Positions 32,769 through 41,930 of a stretch of 64,000 nt of DNA are shown here, piece after piece. Position numbers and translations under genes: made by a program. Positions within the stretch are counted from its first letter, which is position 1; every line of letters starts with the position of its first letter. Below the pieces are notes generated by a model. That model was given only the letters and a program-made list of their open reading frames with translations. It was not told where the DNA came from and ran no database searches. The DNA comes from Acanthosepion lycidas (taxonomy: Eukaryota; Mollusca; Cephalopoda; Sepiida; Sepiidae): assembly GCA_963932145.1 (NCBI GenBank), contig OZ010586.1:68757254-68821253 (forward strand), read 5' to 3'.

Positions 32769-32826
32769 AGAAGAAGAAGAAGAAGAAGAAGAAGAAGAAG
32801 AAGAAGAAGAAGAAGAAGAAGAAGAG
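32769..32826. repeat. (GAA)n array at a LINE-A 3' end
   Basis: About 19 GAA units begin immediately after the LINE-A 3' end. The minus strand encodes poly-Ser only as a repeat translation. Confidence 0.96.
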
Positions 32827-33400
32827 GCATTTTCTACTTTTCGGGCGAAACTTAGCTCGACAATCATTCGGCATTTTTTCGCGTTTATCATTTTATTCGA
32901 TACGCTTTCCCTCTTCGTTCTCCAAGCGATCTTCTCCACCTCCATAGCTGCAATTTTTTCCCCTGTCATTCTTCATTCACCCAGGAACAACTACTCTCTA
33001 CTCTTCTCAAAATACAACCGTTAAAGCTACTGACTACATCATTATTTTCCCGATCGAAGCAGCGTTTGAAATCTGACAGTGATTATTGACTCGGCAGTAA
33101 AGACTCTTTTCAACATATGGTAAAAGAAAAAACAAAAAAAACATAATACGTTAAGTACATTGTGCAAATCCAGACTGACAGACACTCGTTCTTTACAAAA
33201 CTGATACTGGTGATATTTATAACTTTGAATAGATTTTAAAAGACGTCATAAAACATTGCTTCTATTATTTCTGCAAATTTCTTTTTCTAATGACATTTTT
33301 CTGTTATTATTATCAGCTCTTTTTTGAGTTCAAATGGAATCTGAACATATTAACATTTACCAATGGCAAAAGGGATCAGGATGGACATTTCAGGCTATTT
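32827..33400. other. Gap: no gene seen
   Basis: No recognised element. The sequence is less AT-rich in its first 150 bp. Confidence 0.5.
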
Positions 33401-33404
33401 TTCC

Positions 33405-33406
<2 letters not shown>

Positions 33407-33468
<62 letters not shown>
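33407..33468. repeat. (TA)n microsatellite
   Basis: About 60 bp of TA. Confidence 0.97.
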
Positions 33469-33469
<1 letters not shown>

Positions 33470-33639
33470 TCCTCCCCCTCAATACTAAGTATGATTGAGA
33501 GAAATATTAAATTAAACCCTCCCTAAACTCTATCATGTCTCTCTAACCACTACTTATTACACTCTCTGTTAAATCACAAAAACTTACACTACCCATCAAT
33601 TTTCATTTCATTTTTCGTTTCATCTTTTGGAAGTACTAT

Positions 33640-33746
33640 CTGATCATCCGGCGTCCTTTAAAAGGGCTCTGGTGAAATAAATTATTATAATGAAACCTTA
33701 AAGTGGTCTGTTTTTCTTTAATATATATATATATATATATATATAT
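33640..33746. repeat. Repeat R2 ending in (TA)n, copy 1
   Basis: GTGAAATAAATTATTATAAT then GAAACCTTAAAGTGGTCTGT and TTTTCTTTAATATATATA is similar to 35520-35672 (GGGGAAATAAATTATAATCA, TTGAGGTTGTCTGTTTTC). In both copies the unit runs directly into a TA array, so TA looks like its 3' tail. Confidence 0.65.
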
Positions 33747-33810
33747 GCAGGGCACGGAGGATAAATTATTGTCTTAATTACCCAAAACTGAAAATAACAC
33801 TGGCATCTCA

Positions 33811-34295
33811 GTATCTGTCTATTTTTCTGAGATGAGGTATTATGTACACTATTTACATTATTCTAACTATTGCCCTCGTCTTTGTCGCCATGTTTATCAC
33901 AACGTTTCGGCTGTCGTACGCTCCGGTCTTCTTCAGGTGGTTGGAATGTCGAACTGAACGCTTTATTTCGCTCACTGGAGTAGACTATTCTAGTTCCACG
34001 TGCCATGGTACAGCGGATAAAGGCTTTAGTTAGATCCAGTGACAGGACCCAAAGAGTGTGAGTTCAATAACTCGTTAAGGCGGTGGAGAACTTTGAGAGA
34101 GGAATTAACAGGAGATAACTGACATCCATTAGACATGGCACGTGGAAGTAGAACAATCTACCCCAGTGAGCGAAATAAAGGGTTCAGTTCAACATTCCAA
34201 CCACCTGAAGAAGGCCGGAGCGTACAACGGCCGAAACGTTGTGATGAACATGGCGACAACGACGAGGACAATAGTCCGAATAATGTAAATAGCGT
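33811..34295. mobile_element. FB-B foldback element with tRNA-like centre, 12-bp target duplication
   Basis: The arms of about 165 bp (TTACATTATTCxxACTATTG, ACAACGTTTCGGCTGT, TAGTTCCACGTGCCATG) are inverted at 34130-34290. The centre at 34003-34085 is tRNA-like with TGGTACAGCGGATAA and GAGTTCAATAACTC. The element is bracketed by a perfect 12-bp direct repeat ACTGGCATCTCA at 33799-33810 and 34296-34307. No coding sequence is present. Confidence 0.85.
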
Positions 34296-34309
34296 ACTGG
34301 CATCTCATA

Positions 34310-34958
34310 TATATATTTACCAAAATTACACAAAAATATCAGGAAATACTAAAGAGTAAATTTATTTAAAAAATCGCCATTGCCTTCAACCACGGCCTCC
34401 AGACGACTTCGGAATAACCTGCAACTCTTTTGGACGGTATATTTGTTTAAGTTGGAGAAAGCTGCCATAATCCTTGCTTTCAGTTCATCTTTGGTGCTGC
34501 AAGGAGTTTTGTTGGTCTCTCGTTCAACACATAATAATCAAGGGAGTTGCAGTCTCGGGAGTTAGGTGACCAGATGTAAGGGGTGATACGGGCGCAAAAA
34601 TTGTCTGACAGCCACGACTGCTTATTTGGCATGGTGGAGAGTCCTGTTGCCAGACATAGGGTCTCTCATCAGCCACTCTCTTGACCCAAGGCAGCACTAC
34701 CTCCTCAAGGTTCTTGATGTGGGCCTCCGTGTTGATTCTGAGAGCCTGTGGGAAGATAAATGGAGGCATAACGTCACCATCACTAGTAATCACTCCAAAC
34801 ACCTTCGTAATCACCATTAGGCTCATCCAACTCTTTCCGAATCCTCTGTACTGTCCTCAGATTGACACCCAAACACTCTGAAATGTTCGCACTGGAGCGA
34901 ATACCGTTTCCAAATTTCTGGTGGAGTGAATTACGTCATGGTGACCAACTGACCCTGC
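34310..34958 (-). pseudogene. mariner-type transposase, internally deleted
   Basis: Minus strand. An N-terminal helix-turn-helix part (GNGIRSSANISECLGVNLRT, then VQRIRKELDEPNGDYEG) at about 34920-34820 is followed directly by the catalytic middle/end: VFGVITSDGDVMPPFIFP, EEVVLPWVKRVADERPYV, WQQDSPPC and, in another frame, SPNSRDCNSLDYYV. The segment between HTH and VFGVITSDG is deleted, and frames shift at least twice. Known full-length relatives are about 350 residues. The 3' side shares AATTTACTCTTTA with the copy at 48090, so both belong to one family. Confidence 0.88.
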
Positions 34959-34960
34959 TA

Positions 34961-35062
34961 TTAGGTTGGTGCAAAAATAATGACGTAATAATGTCGTTTT
35001 TTAACATTAAAAAATACGTCAGAAAATGACATTATTACGTCATTATTTTTGCACCAACCTAA
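34961..35062. mobile_element. MADE-like MITE, copy 8 (102 bp)
   Basis: Family ends, TA flanks. It lies directly upstream of the N-terminal part of the mariner relic, probably inserted into that element's 5' region. A few changes in the arms (TTTTTAACATTAAAAAATAC) make it slightly older than copies 9 and 12. Confidence 0.95.
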
Positions 35063-35367
35063 TATATTGTGTATTTGGGTAGTAATCCCTCTTTTATACA
35101 AGTTTTTTTTGTAGACGACTGGAAAAACACTGCGAATAAGGTTTCTATTTAATTGTTCTTTTTTTGCACAAGTGTTTTCTTTTCTGAATACAAAGTCTGT
35201 CTTTTGGCCATTTTTACACACTTTATGTCCAGAAAATAAAACACTTGTACGAACAAATCAAAATAAAAAATAGTTAGGTAATGAAAAGTTTGGTAATCCG
35301 TATGGATAATCCCAAGGAGGATGTAATCCAGAGACCTCAATGTCAAACCAAAATTTACGTATTATTA
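35063..35367. other. Spacer between MITE copies 8 and 9
   Basis: AT-rich sequence, possibly the 5' part of the mariner relic. No coding motif is recognised. Confidence 0.45.
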
Positions 35368-35469
35368 TTAGGTTGGTGCAAAAATAATGACGTAATAATG
35401 TCGTTTTTTGACGTATTTTTTAACGTCAAAAAACGACATTATTACGTCATTATTTTTGCACCAACCTAA
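35368..35469. mobile_element. MADE-like MITE, copy 9 (102 bp, near-perfect palindrome)
   Basis: Family ends with TA at 35366-35367 and 35470-35471. It differs from copy 12 (48843) by a single base in 102, in the central loop. The arms pair along almost their full length, so the copy is young. Confidence 0.97.
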
Positions 35470-35519
35470 TATTTATTATAAAAGTTCTTAAAAATTATAT
35501 TCAAATTTAAAACGTTTTT

Positions 35520-35625
35520 CTCCCTTGGAAGTGTGATCTGATGAACCAGTTAAAACCACATATCTGGGGAAATAAATTATAATCAATGAACTCTTGAGGT
35601 TGTCTGTTTTCTAATTAAATTGAAT

Positions 35626-35677
<52 letters not shown>

Positions 35678-35716
35678 AGTGTGTGTGTGTGTGTCTGCGT
35701 GCGTGCGTGCGTGTGT
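35520..35716. repeat. Repeat R2 ending in (TA)n(TG)n, copy 2
   Basis: Partner of 33640-33746. The TA tract at 35628-35672 passes into TG-rich sequence. Confidence 0.65.
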
Positions 35717-35984
35717 CTGTGTGTATTTCATTGAATATGAAAACAAGGAAAATATAATGAATATTTTATTTAGATTTTCCAACATTCTTGCATTTTCTGT
35801 TAAGCAGGAGTGATGCTGTACAAAAGTTGTCCGTATTGTCTATTGTCCCAAATGCTTTCAGCCACTACTTCAAGGGGAAGGAGCGTTCTTGCGTATTATT
35901 AATTTCTTTTCATGTTTCACTGTTTAAAATGTACTTTTGTGCTCTAAACGCTACCATTATTCAGACAGAAGCTTCATAAAACTT

Positions 35985-36042
35985 CATCTGAGAAATTCAA
36001 AATAATATTGCTACTGTTATTACTAACGGTAGTAGAATAACG

Positions 36043-36086
<44 letters not shown>

Positions 36087-36263
36087 ATATATATAGAATA
36101 TATATATAGAATATATATATAGAATATATATATAGAATATATATATATAGAATATATATATATAGAATATATATATATAGAATATATATATATATATATA
36201 TATATATATTGAGAAATTCAAAATAATATTGCTACTGCTATTACTAACAGTAGTAGAATGACG

Positions 36264-36304
<41 letters not shown>

Positions 36305-36382
36305 ATATATATATAGAATATATATATATATATAGAATATATATATATAGAATATATATATAGAATATATATATATATAGAA

Positions 36383-36463
<81 letters not shown>
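35985..36463. repeat. Two-copy tandem unit: 60-bp unique block plus TA/TAGAATATA array
   Basis: The block GAGAAATTCAAAATAATATT, GCTACTGTTATTACTAAC, GTAGTAGAATAACGATAAA at 35989-36047 recurs at 36212-36268 with four or so changes. Each is followed by a TA array with GAATATATATATA insertions. Period about 220 bp. The block ACTACTG/CAGTAGT-type arms (GCTACTGCTATTACTAACAG, TAGTAG) can form a small stem. Confidence 0.88.
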
Positions 36464-36466
<3 letters not shown>

Positions 36467-36664
36467 AATGACAAATAATGTTATTTTTTTAGATTATATA
36501 GTTAAAACATATCATTAAAAACAAAACCCAATGCATATTATTATGAAACATAACCCAGAACACATACTTAAAAACAAAACTTGAAAAATATTTTAAAATT
36601 TAAAATTAAAATTTAAAATTAAAATTCTCGTGTAAGAGACGAAACGCGTCACACGAAAACTTTT

Positions 36665-36696
36665 TCTACTATATATATATATATATATATATATCG
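36665..36696. repeat. (TA)n microsatellite
   Basis: About 30 bp of TA after an AAATTTAAAATT-type degenerate repeat at 36590-36625. Confidence 0.9.
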
Positions 36697-36859
36697 TTGG
36701 CTTTATCTCGTATCCAAGAATTTAATGTGTTTCAACGATTTAGGCTCAAGTCCAGTTACTTTCAGTGTTACTTGAGTTGGTCCATGTATCTTCGAAGAGG
36801 GAAACTCCGCTGTCTTTTCTCTGAAGTGATCTCACTAAATAAAACTTAACGTGAAAATC

Positions 36860-37025
36860 CTGACTCGACCATTCGAGTTTGTTGCATACACTTACGCGCA
36901 AATATCTTTGGGAAAGATATGAACCCAAATCTCCCTCATGAATGGATTAAACAGTAAAACTGACTGGGGTTTTCAGCCTTGGTTGGCAACCAGTCTAGGA
37001 GAAGTTCAACTCTGAATTCAAAAAC
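36860..37025 (+). mobile_element. SINE-5S body and 3' end
   Basis: Shares CATACACTTACGCGCAAATA, TTTGGGAAAGATATGAACCC and a distal part TTGGTTGGCAACCAGTCTAG that recurs at 63960-63985. This defines the 3' portion of the SINE that other copies lack. Confidence 0.7.
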
Positions 37026-37610
37026 CGTATATAAAGGATCGTGTGTTTTACAATGACACTGTGACCCTGACTCCAGTCTGCCTTCCTTCTTTCCTATTTG
37101 TTTTCGAACAAATCTCCTCGAAACAGACGGTTGTTGTTAATTTTTTTATCCAGTTCCATCTTTCTGCAGATTCACTATTTACCAAAACCGAATATATGTT
37201 CATTCTGGAGAGTGTTGTTGATCACGATACCGATTTTTGCAGTTAAGCTCTCTCTCTTTCTGTCTCTCTCCTCCATCTTTTGTTTCGTCCCACACAATTG
37301 TATAAAATTCTCCTTCAGGCAGCTCTTTACTCTTAACAATGTATTGTCATTTCACTGTTTCTTTTTTTTTTCTCTTTAATCAAATGTATTTTTCGTGTTG
37401 TTACGAGCGAACGAAAAACAGGCACATTGTGTTTTGTTACGACTCAAAATAAAAAAAAAGCGCCAATCAAATAAGGATGACGCATCCGGGTACCACTGTT
37501 TGTCGTCATATTTTTCTAATGTTTCTTGTTATTTTTGAGACGCTTAAACTCTAAAGCAAGATAGGAAATTTGCAGACAAAATCAAAGAAAATTAATGAAA
37601 AAAAATTTGC
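37026..37610. other. Gap: no gene seen
   Basis: Pyrimidine-rich stretch near 37240-37275 and 37355-37380. Nothing recognised. Confidence 0.5.
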
Positions 37611-37616
37611 TGATTA

Positions 37617-38430
37617 CCGTATATTTCCGTGTATAAGGCGACCTTTAGATAAGACGAGGTCAAAAATATAGCAAATTTTCATGAATTTATCCTATACATA
37701 TAGTATGAGACGACTGCTTATTGATTATATAAAGATGATATTGGAAATGTTGTCAACTGCTGTATCCTTAGAAATTCAGAATAAACGAAATAACAAAACC
37801 GCTTTTCCTACACACGTTTTCTTAAAAAAGAAACCATTGTTTTGTATACGTTTTATCAAGAGCTCTATTGAGAGTACTGATTCTTTTTCTTCCTCTTCTT
37901 TTCTTATATCTAAGCAGTTACAAACAGCCTTGGTGTACTAATGGCCATTTACTTGTACTTCATCGATAATCACAAAGTACCACTAATAACAATACAATAA
38001 TGTACGATGATAGTAGATTCCACTATCAACATTTTTCTTTTATTCAGTCTTTTATTCATTATTGAAAGTTTAATGAAAGATAAAGATTGCTGTGAACGCA
38101 ATCATAACTCGATGTTTAGATTTTCTCATCTGAGCTTGCATAAATACAAGTTGATTTCATTGATATGGAATTATTCTTTGAACAGGTAAATTATTATGAA
38201 GTTATGCCAGTAATATATAAGGTAGAAATGATTTTAATACTTTTGTTATCAGCTTATTTGATAATGTGAATCTTTTCATGTTCATTATTGGTTATCACAC
38301 TGACAGCCTATTGACAAATATCACTCAGAATTTAAGGTTTCTTTTTTTAGAATTGTAGTATAAGACAATCCACAATTTTTAATGGTGATCTTCGGGTTTT
38401 AAAGGTCTTTATATATGCAGAAATATACGG
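37617..38430. mobile_element. DNA transposon with CCGTATATTTC inverted ends, about 0.81 kb
   Basis: The left end CCGTATATTTCCGTGTATAA then GGCGACCTTTAGA is the imperfect inverse of the right end, which on the minus strand reads CCGTATATTTCTGCATATAT then AAAGACCTTTAAAACCCG. A subterminal GTATAAGACAATCC motif lies inside the right end. The interior has an 86-codon frame without recognisable domain, so the element is probably non-autonomous. I could not identify a target duplication, and the superfamily is open. Confidence 0.7.
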
Positions 38431-38439
38431 CAAATAAAA

Positions 38440-38625
38440 GAAGTGTTGAGGAATTGGAGAGCCGGGTTCAAATTTCATTCGAATCCATTATATTCACTTA
38501 TGTGCTAATACCCTTGGGAAAGGTATGAATCCTTTTCTGTTGCCCCTAGCTATGGGTAAATAGCAGGACAGACCGGGTCTTATAGCCTTGAATGGCTAAC
38601 TGATAGACTGCCGAAAGAAATGGCA
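38440..38625 (+). mobile_element. SINE-5S body
   Basis: GAGAGCCGGGTTCAAATTTC, CCTTGGGAAAGGTATGAATC, TGCCCCTAGCTATGGGTAAA and a distal CCTTGAATGGCTAACTG. The 5S head is missing. It begins about 10 bp after the end of the preceding DNA transposon. Confidence 0.75.
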
Positions 38626-38654
38626 TCATACTGCGGGAAAAATCTGCCACGTCA

Positions 38655-38678
38655 ATCATGTATCGAAAGATACATGAT
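38655..38678. other. Perfect hairpin, 10-bp stem with GAAA loop
   Basis: ATCATGTATC and GATACATGAT flank GAAA. It stands alone, without a T-run, so it is not a terminator of any gene. It may be the remnant of a palindromic element. Confidence 0.75.
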
Positions 38679-38929
38679 CACCTAAGCGTGTATCATGCAT
38701 GGCACATAAGTGATTGATTATTTGATGATAGTGCATTTGTTATCTGAAGAATATAGTAAGGAAATTTCCAGAATTGACGAGGTTCATATATGCAGGGTAC
38801 TATATCAAACAACTGGTGTTATAATTTTCAAATATATTTCAATATTCCTATTCAAAAAAAAAAAAATTGTGATAAATATATATTGCATTTTATTCAAACC
38901 AATGTTTTGTTCTTGATGGAAACAAACAA

Positions 38930-39215
38930 ACAAACAAAAAAACATACTTAGAACCAGAAAAAGACAGTTGATATTTCTGGGGCACATAATGAGAAAAAAA
39001 TATTAGGAAAATTTATCACTCACGGGGATATATTAAAAAACAAAGAAGCAGAGGGAAATAATAAATAGCGGACCTAAAGAAAAATGGAGAGCAGAATAAG
39101 GGGAGGTGGGCAATGTAAAAAGGCAAACATTGCTAAACACTGTGAAGGATAGGAAGTTGCGGAGAGCCATGATCGCTCACGTCCTGAAATGACACGGCAA
39201 ATAAGGAAGAAAATT
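38930..39215 (+). pseudogene. LINE-A 3' fragment
   Basis: Reads LRTRKRQLIFLGHIMRKK, then ADLKKNGEQNKGRW and the end codons CATGATCGCTCACGTCCTGA (AMIAHVLK region), followed by ATGACACGGCAAATAAGGA. Stops interrupt it. Confidence 0.82.
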
Positions 39216-39227
39216 GTTCGAAAATAA

Positions 39228-39557
39228 TTGTTTAGGTTTGAAATACGTATGTGGTCTTGCTTTGAGAGATTCAATGCTAAAATACCTGCAACTAATGACG
39301 CCCTTGAAGGATGGCATTGGGCTTTTTTGCAGCAAGTGTCATCCCATCATCCTACAATATGGAAATTCTTAGACGCACTTAAAGGAGAACTTTCAAGAGA
39401 ACTTTTATATTGCAAAAGTAAGAGAAGGTTGCCAAAATATCAAGAGCGCCAAGAAATACCGCGGCGTAAATGAAAAACTTAAAAAGTGGCTACCTTTAAC
39501 GAATACTCTTCAGTAGTTGACTACTTGCGTGCAGTATCATATAACGTAAGGTTATAA
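39228..39557 (+). pseudogene. MULE-type transposase C-terminal fragment
   Basis: An 81-codon stretch reads RFEIRMWSCFERFNAKIP, ATNDALEGWHWAFLQQV and HPTIWKFLDALKGE. TNxxxEGWHxxF with SHPTIWKFIDAL is a signature I know from Mutator-like (MULE) transposases and FLYWCH-associated proteins in invertebrates. A frameshift near 39480 is followed by TFNEYSSVVDYLRAVSYN, the usual end of these proteins. The catalytic domain upstream is missing; the left edge abuts LINE-A. Confidence 0.8.
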
Positions 39558-39744
39558 GCATTTTTTTTCTTACTAAATTGTGTTACTAACGTTATTTGTA
39601 TTTTGAATAATTATCATTTAGTAAAATTGTCCTTTCATTTAATTTTCATTCAAACAATTTCCAAATAGAATAAATGTTTTTCGAATAAATGTTTTCGAAG
39701 GATTATTTTCGGACAATGTTAAGATAATCATTATTCAGTCAACT

Positions 39745-40150
39745 ACCCACCACCGTAAGGTTGCATCTCTGTGTCTTTTTGTTTTTAAATACTTTCATGG
39801 TAATTGTTCGGATGAGCTCTTTGCTATGGTACCTAGACTTTTAGAATTTAAGCGCAGTACTAGACTGACGTCAAGATCTCGTCAGTTTACAGTTGAGCTA
39901 GCTAGATTTTGCCGTAAGTTATATGCTAACAGTATCTTTTCTCGCACTTCTCGCTTGGGGAACTTCCTTCTGGCTACACGCTTTCCAACCAACTTTGCAA
40001 AAATTAAATGCAATGTCAATCGCTATATACTGACCTCCTGATTACTTTCCTTTTCTCGGTTATTATTAATGTTCCTGTTACTATTTCTTCCACGCCCTGT
40101 AACCCCTTGTGTCTTAGTGGCTTTACTGCCTTGCATGGGGTAATAGCGAT
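39745..40150 (+). pseudogene. LINE-B 3' region
   Basis: Reads VASLCLFVFKYFHGNCSDEL, MVPRLLEFKRSTRLTS, RQFTVELARFCRKLYANS, LGNFLLATRFPTNF and KCNVNRYILTS then stop. The 3' UTR ends TGGCTTTACTGCCTTGCATG, GGGTAATAGCGATTAAA and runs into a TA array instead of poly(A). Confidence 0.85.

Positions 40151-40152
<2 letters not shown>

Positions 40153-40196
<44 letters not shown>
40153..40196. repeat. (TA)n at a LINE-B 3' end
   Basis: TA array beginning directly after the ATTAAA of the LINE-B tail. Confidence 0.95.
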
Positions 40197-40197
<1 letters not shown>

Positions 40198-40214
40198 AGC
40201 CGCATTCACCATAA

Positions 40215-40965
40215 CCATCTTAACATTAAGCCTTTACCTTGAGTTGCCCTCGAGCCTTTTATTAGGTGCACGTTAGTATAAACATGTGCTTGTTAAGAAA
40301 TTACGGTATTTGAAAGATTTATTTTTAAAACGGAAACTAAAATCGTTTATCTTACTACAAGATTTTTTTCATTATAAATATGTTGTTCATTATAATATAT
40401 TTTCATTATAAATATGGTAAACAATAAAAAAAATGCTTATTGAAGAGACGTATCGAAATTTCTTTTAGTTAATAATATATTCGTGTTGTTTCCTGAGCAA
40501 ATTCAATAACTTTCAATATGATAAATCATTTTTCTAATCATTTCAACACAAGCAAGCCACTAAGACACAAACGGTTACTGAGTGTGAAAGGATATTAGAA
40601 AAAAAAAACATTTTTAAGGTGGGAAAGAAGAGGATATAAGATGATACCTGTCATTGTATTTAAATTGTTGATTGAAAAGCAAGGTAGCTGGATGAGAGTT
40701 TCACAAGCGAGAAGTCTGAAAGGAGAAACTGTCAGCATAGAACTTACGGTTACAAGAAGCAATTTCAAGTATAAAATGAGACCTAACTGTCAATCTAGTC
40801 CAGCGCTTAAATTCATAAAGCCGAGGTACCAAAGGGCAAAGCTCAAAAGAAAAATTACCATGACACTAATTATGGAAAAGATACAGGAAGATACAATATG
40901 GCACAGATAAACGGGGGGAAAAAATTAACGGATAATACAAACAGGGTTTTTATATAACAAATTAA
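40215..40965. other. Gap: LINE-B 3' scrap, otherwise no gene seen
   Basis: 40225-40290 carries CCTTGAGTTGCCCTCGAGCC, a scrap of the LINE-B subfamily 2 3' end. The rest has A/T-rich sequence. An 89-codon frame at 40641-40910 shows basic residues but no family motif. Confidence 0.5.
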
Positions 40966-40969
40966 TATA

Positions 40970-41570
40970 TTTCAATGAAACTTTATACACAGTTAAGCAC
41001 ACATATAAGGTACAAAAATCATACAAAATGTTCATTATCGCTGCTTACTGCTTTCTCCAGGCGCATCCGGAAGTTGGACCGGGCCTTGGCGACGGCGACT
41101 CTGTCCATGTTGGCCAGGAGTCCCTCATGGCTGCATTCTTGGTGTTGTAAGGCCTACTGATCACCTCTTTTTCCAAGACGCCTAACACAAAACAGTCGAG
41201 AAGATTGCTGTCTGGAGATGAGTGGCGATGGCATAAGTCTGGCGACCATTGCGCCTCTTGAACAAATAATATTTATAATTCAAGTCCTGCTTGACAATAT
41301 GCCCGATTGTTTGCCTACTAATGTCCATTTCCTTGGCGATTCTCCCCAATCTTTTGTTGTGGTTCCCCTTGACAACCTCGGCAACGTCGACGACGAACAC
41401 ATCGGTTCTGGTAGCGATAGAGCTTTTCTTATGAGTCTTGTTTCTAGAGTGAAATTGTCTTTGTCGTCTGAGGCCCTATATGCTATTGGCAAAATCGTAG
41501 ACCATGGTTTTATGGTATTTAAACCATTCAATGATTTCCTTCCCCGCGCGAATGCTCCCCACGCCAGTAG
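40970..41570 (-). pseudogene. Tc1/mariner-type transposase, internally deleted (second family)
   Basis: Minus strand. N-terminal helix-turn-helix region: KEIIEWFKYHKTMVYDFA, then VAEVVKGNHNKRLGRIAK and EMDISRQTIGHIVKQDLN. The sequence then jumps to the far catalytic part, read in another frame as SSPDSNLLDCFVLG and VLEKEVISRPYNTKNA, and ends MDRVAVAKARSNFRMRLE, KAVSSDNEHF. The first two catalytic aspartate regions are missing. SPDxNxLD matches the third catalytic motif region of this group. Confidence 0.82.
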
Positions 41571-41689
41571 TTAAGACAATAGTATTCTGAAGACATGTCG
41601 TTTATTAAGCACCTCGGTTATCAATCACCAGACAGCTACTGAGATGTAGTGCTTTCTAATGGCGATCTCGAAACCTCGCTCCGCTTTGA

Positions 41690-41832
41690 CGCCACGGTGC
41701 TGTTGCCACCTAAACATTCTGTTGTTATCTGTACGCTAAGGCGATGGGAAAGTGACTAAAGCCGAAATGCCAGTCCAAGGCCGAAAATATTAGAGACTCT
41801 TCTTTGAATTTTGTCAAGAATATCAATGTATG
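41690..41832 (-). pseudogene. LINE-B fragment, minus strand
   Basis: The minus strand reads DILDKIQRRVSNIFGLGL, AFRLQSLSHRL, the same DKIQRRxxxxxG and QSLSHR landmarks as 16600 and 21745, then breaks off. Confidence 0.72.
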
Positions 41833-41839
41833 GATGTTG

Positions 41840-41930
41840 ATTTTCTAAGCTTGATTTAATGTGGCACAGGGCCAAAACTATGAGCACCCATACTCACTAC
41901 TCAGTCGTAATTGTTGGTGTTGGTGTCGGT
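41840..41930 (-). mobile_element. SINE-t fragment, minus strand
   Basis: CTAAGCTTGATTTAATGTGG, CACAGGGCCAAAACTATGAG is the inverse of the body CTCATAxxTTxGGCCxTGTG CCACAT..AAGC of SINE-t. The B-box region is degenerate. Confidence 0.6.

Noticed and set aside
35281-35469. Frames ending in [17 protein letters not shown] and similar
   Set aside because: This peptide recurs because it is the translation of the MITE arms and not because of a protein family.
38655-38678. Transcription terminator
   Set aside because: A strong hairpin, but without a gene upstream or a T-run. Hairpin terminators of that type are bacterial.
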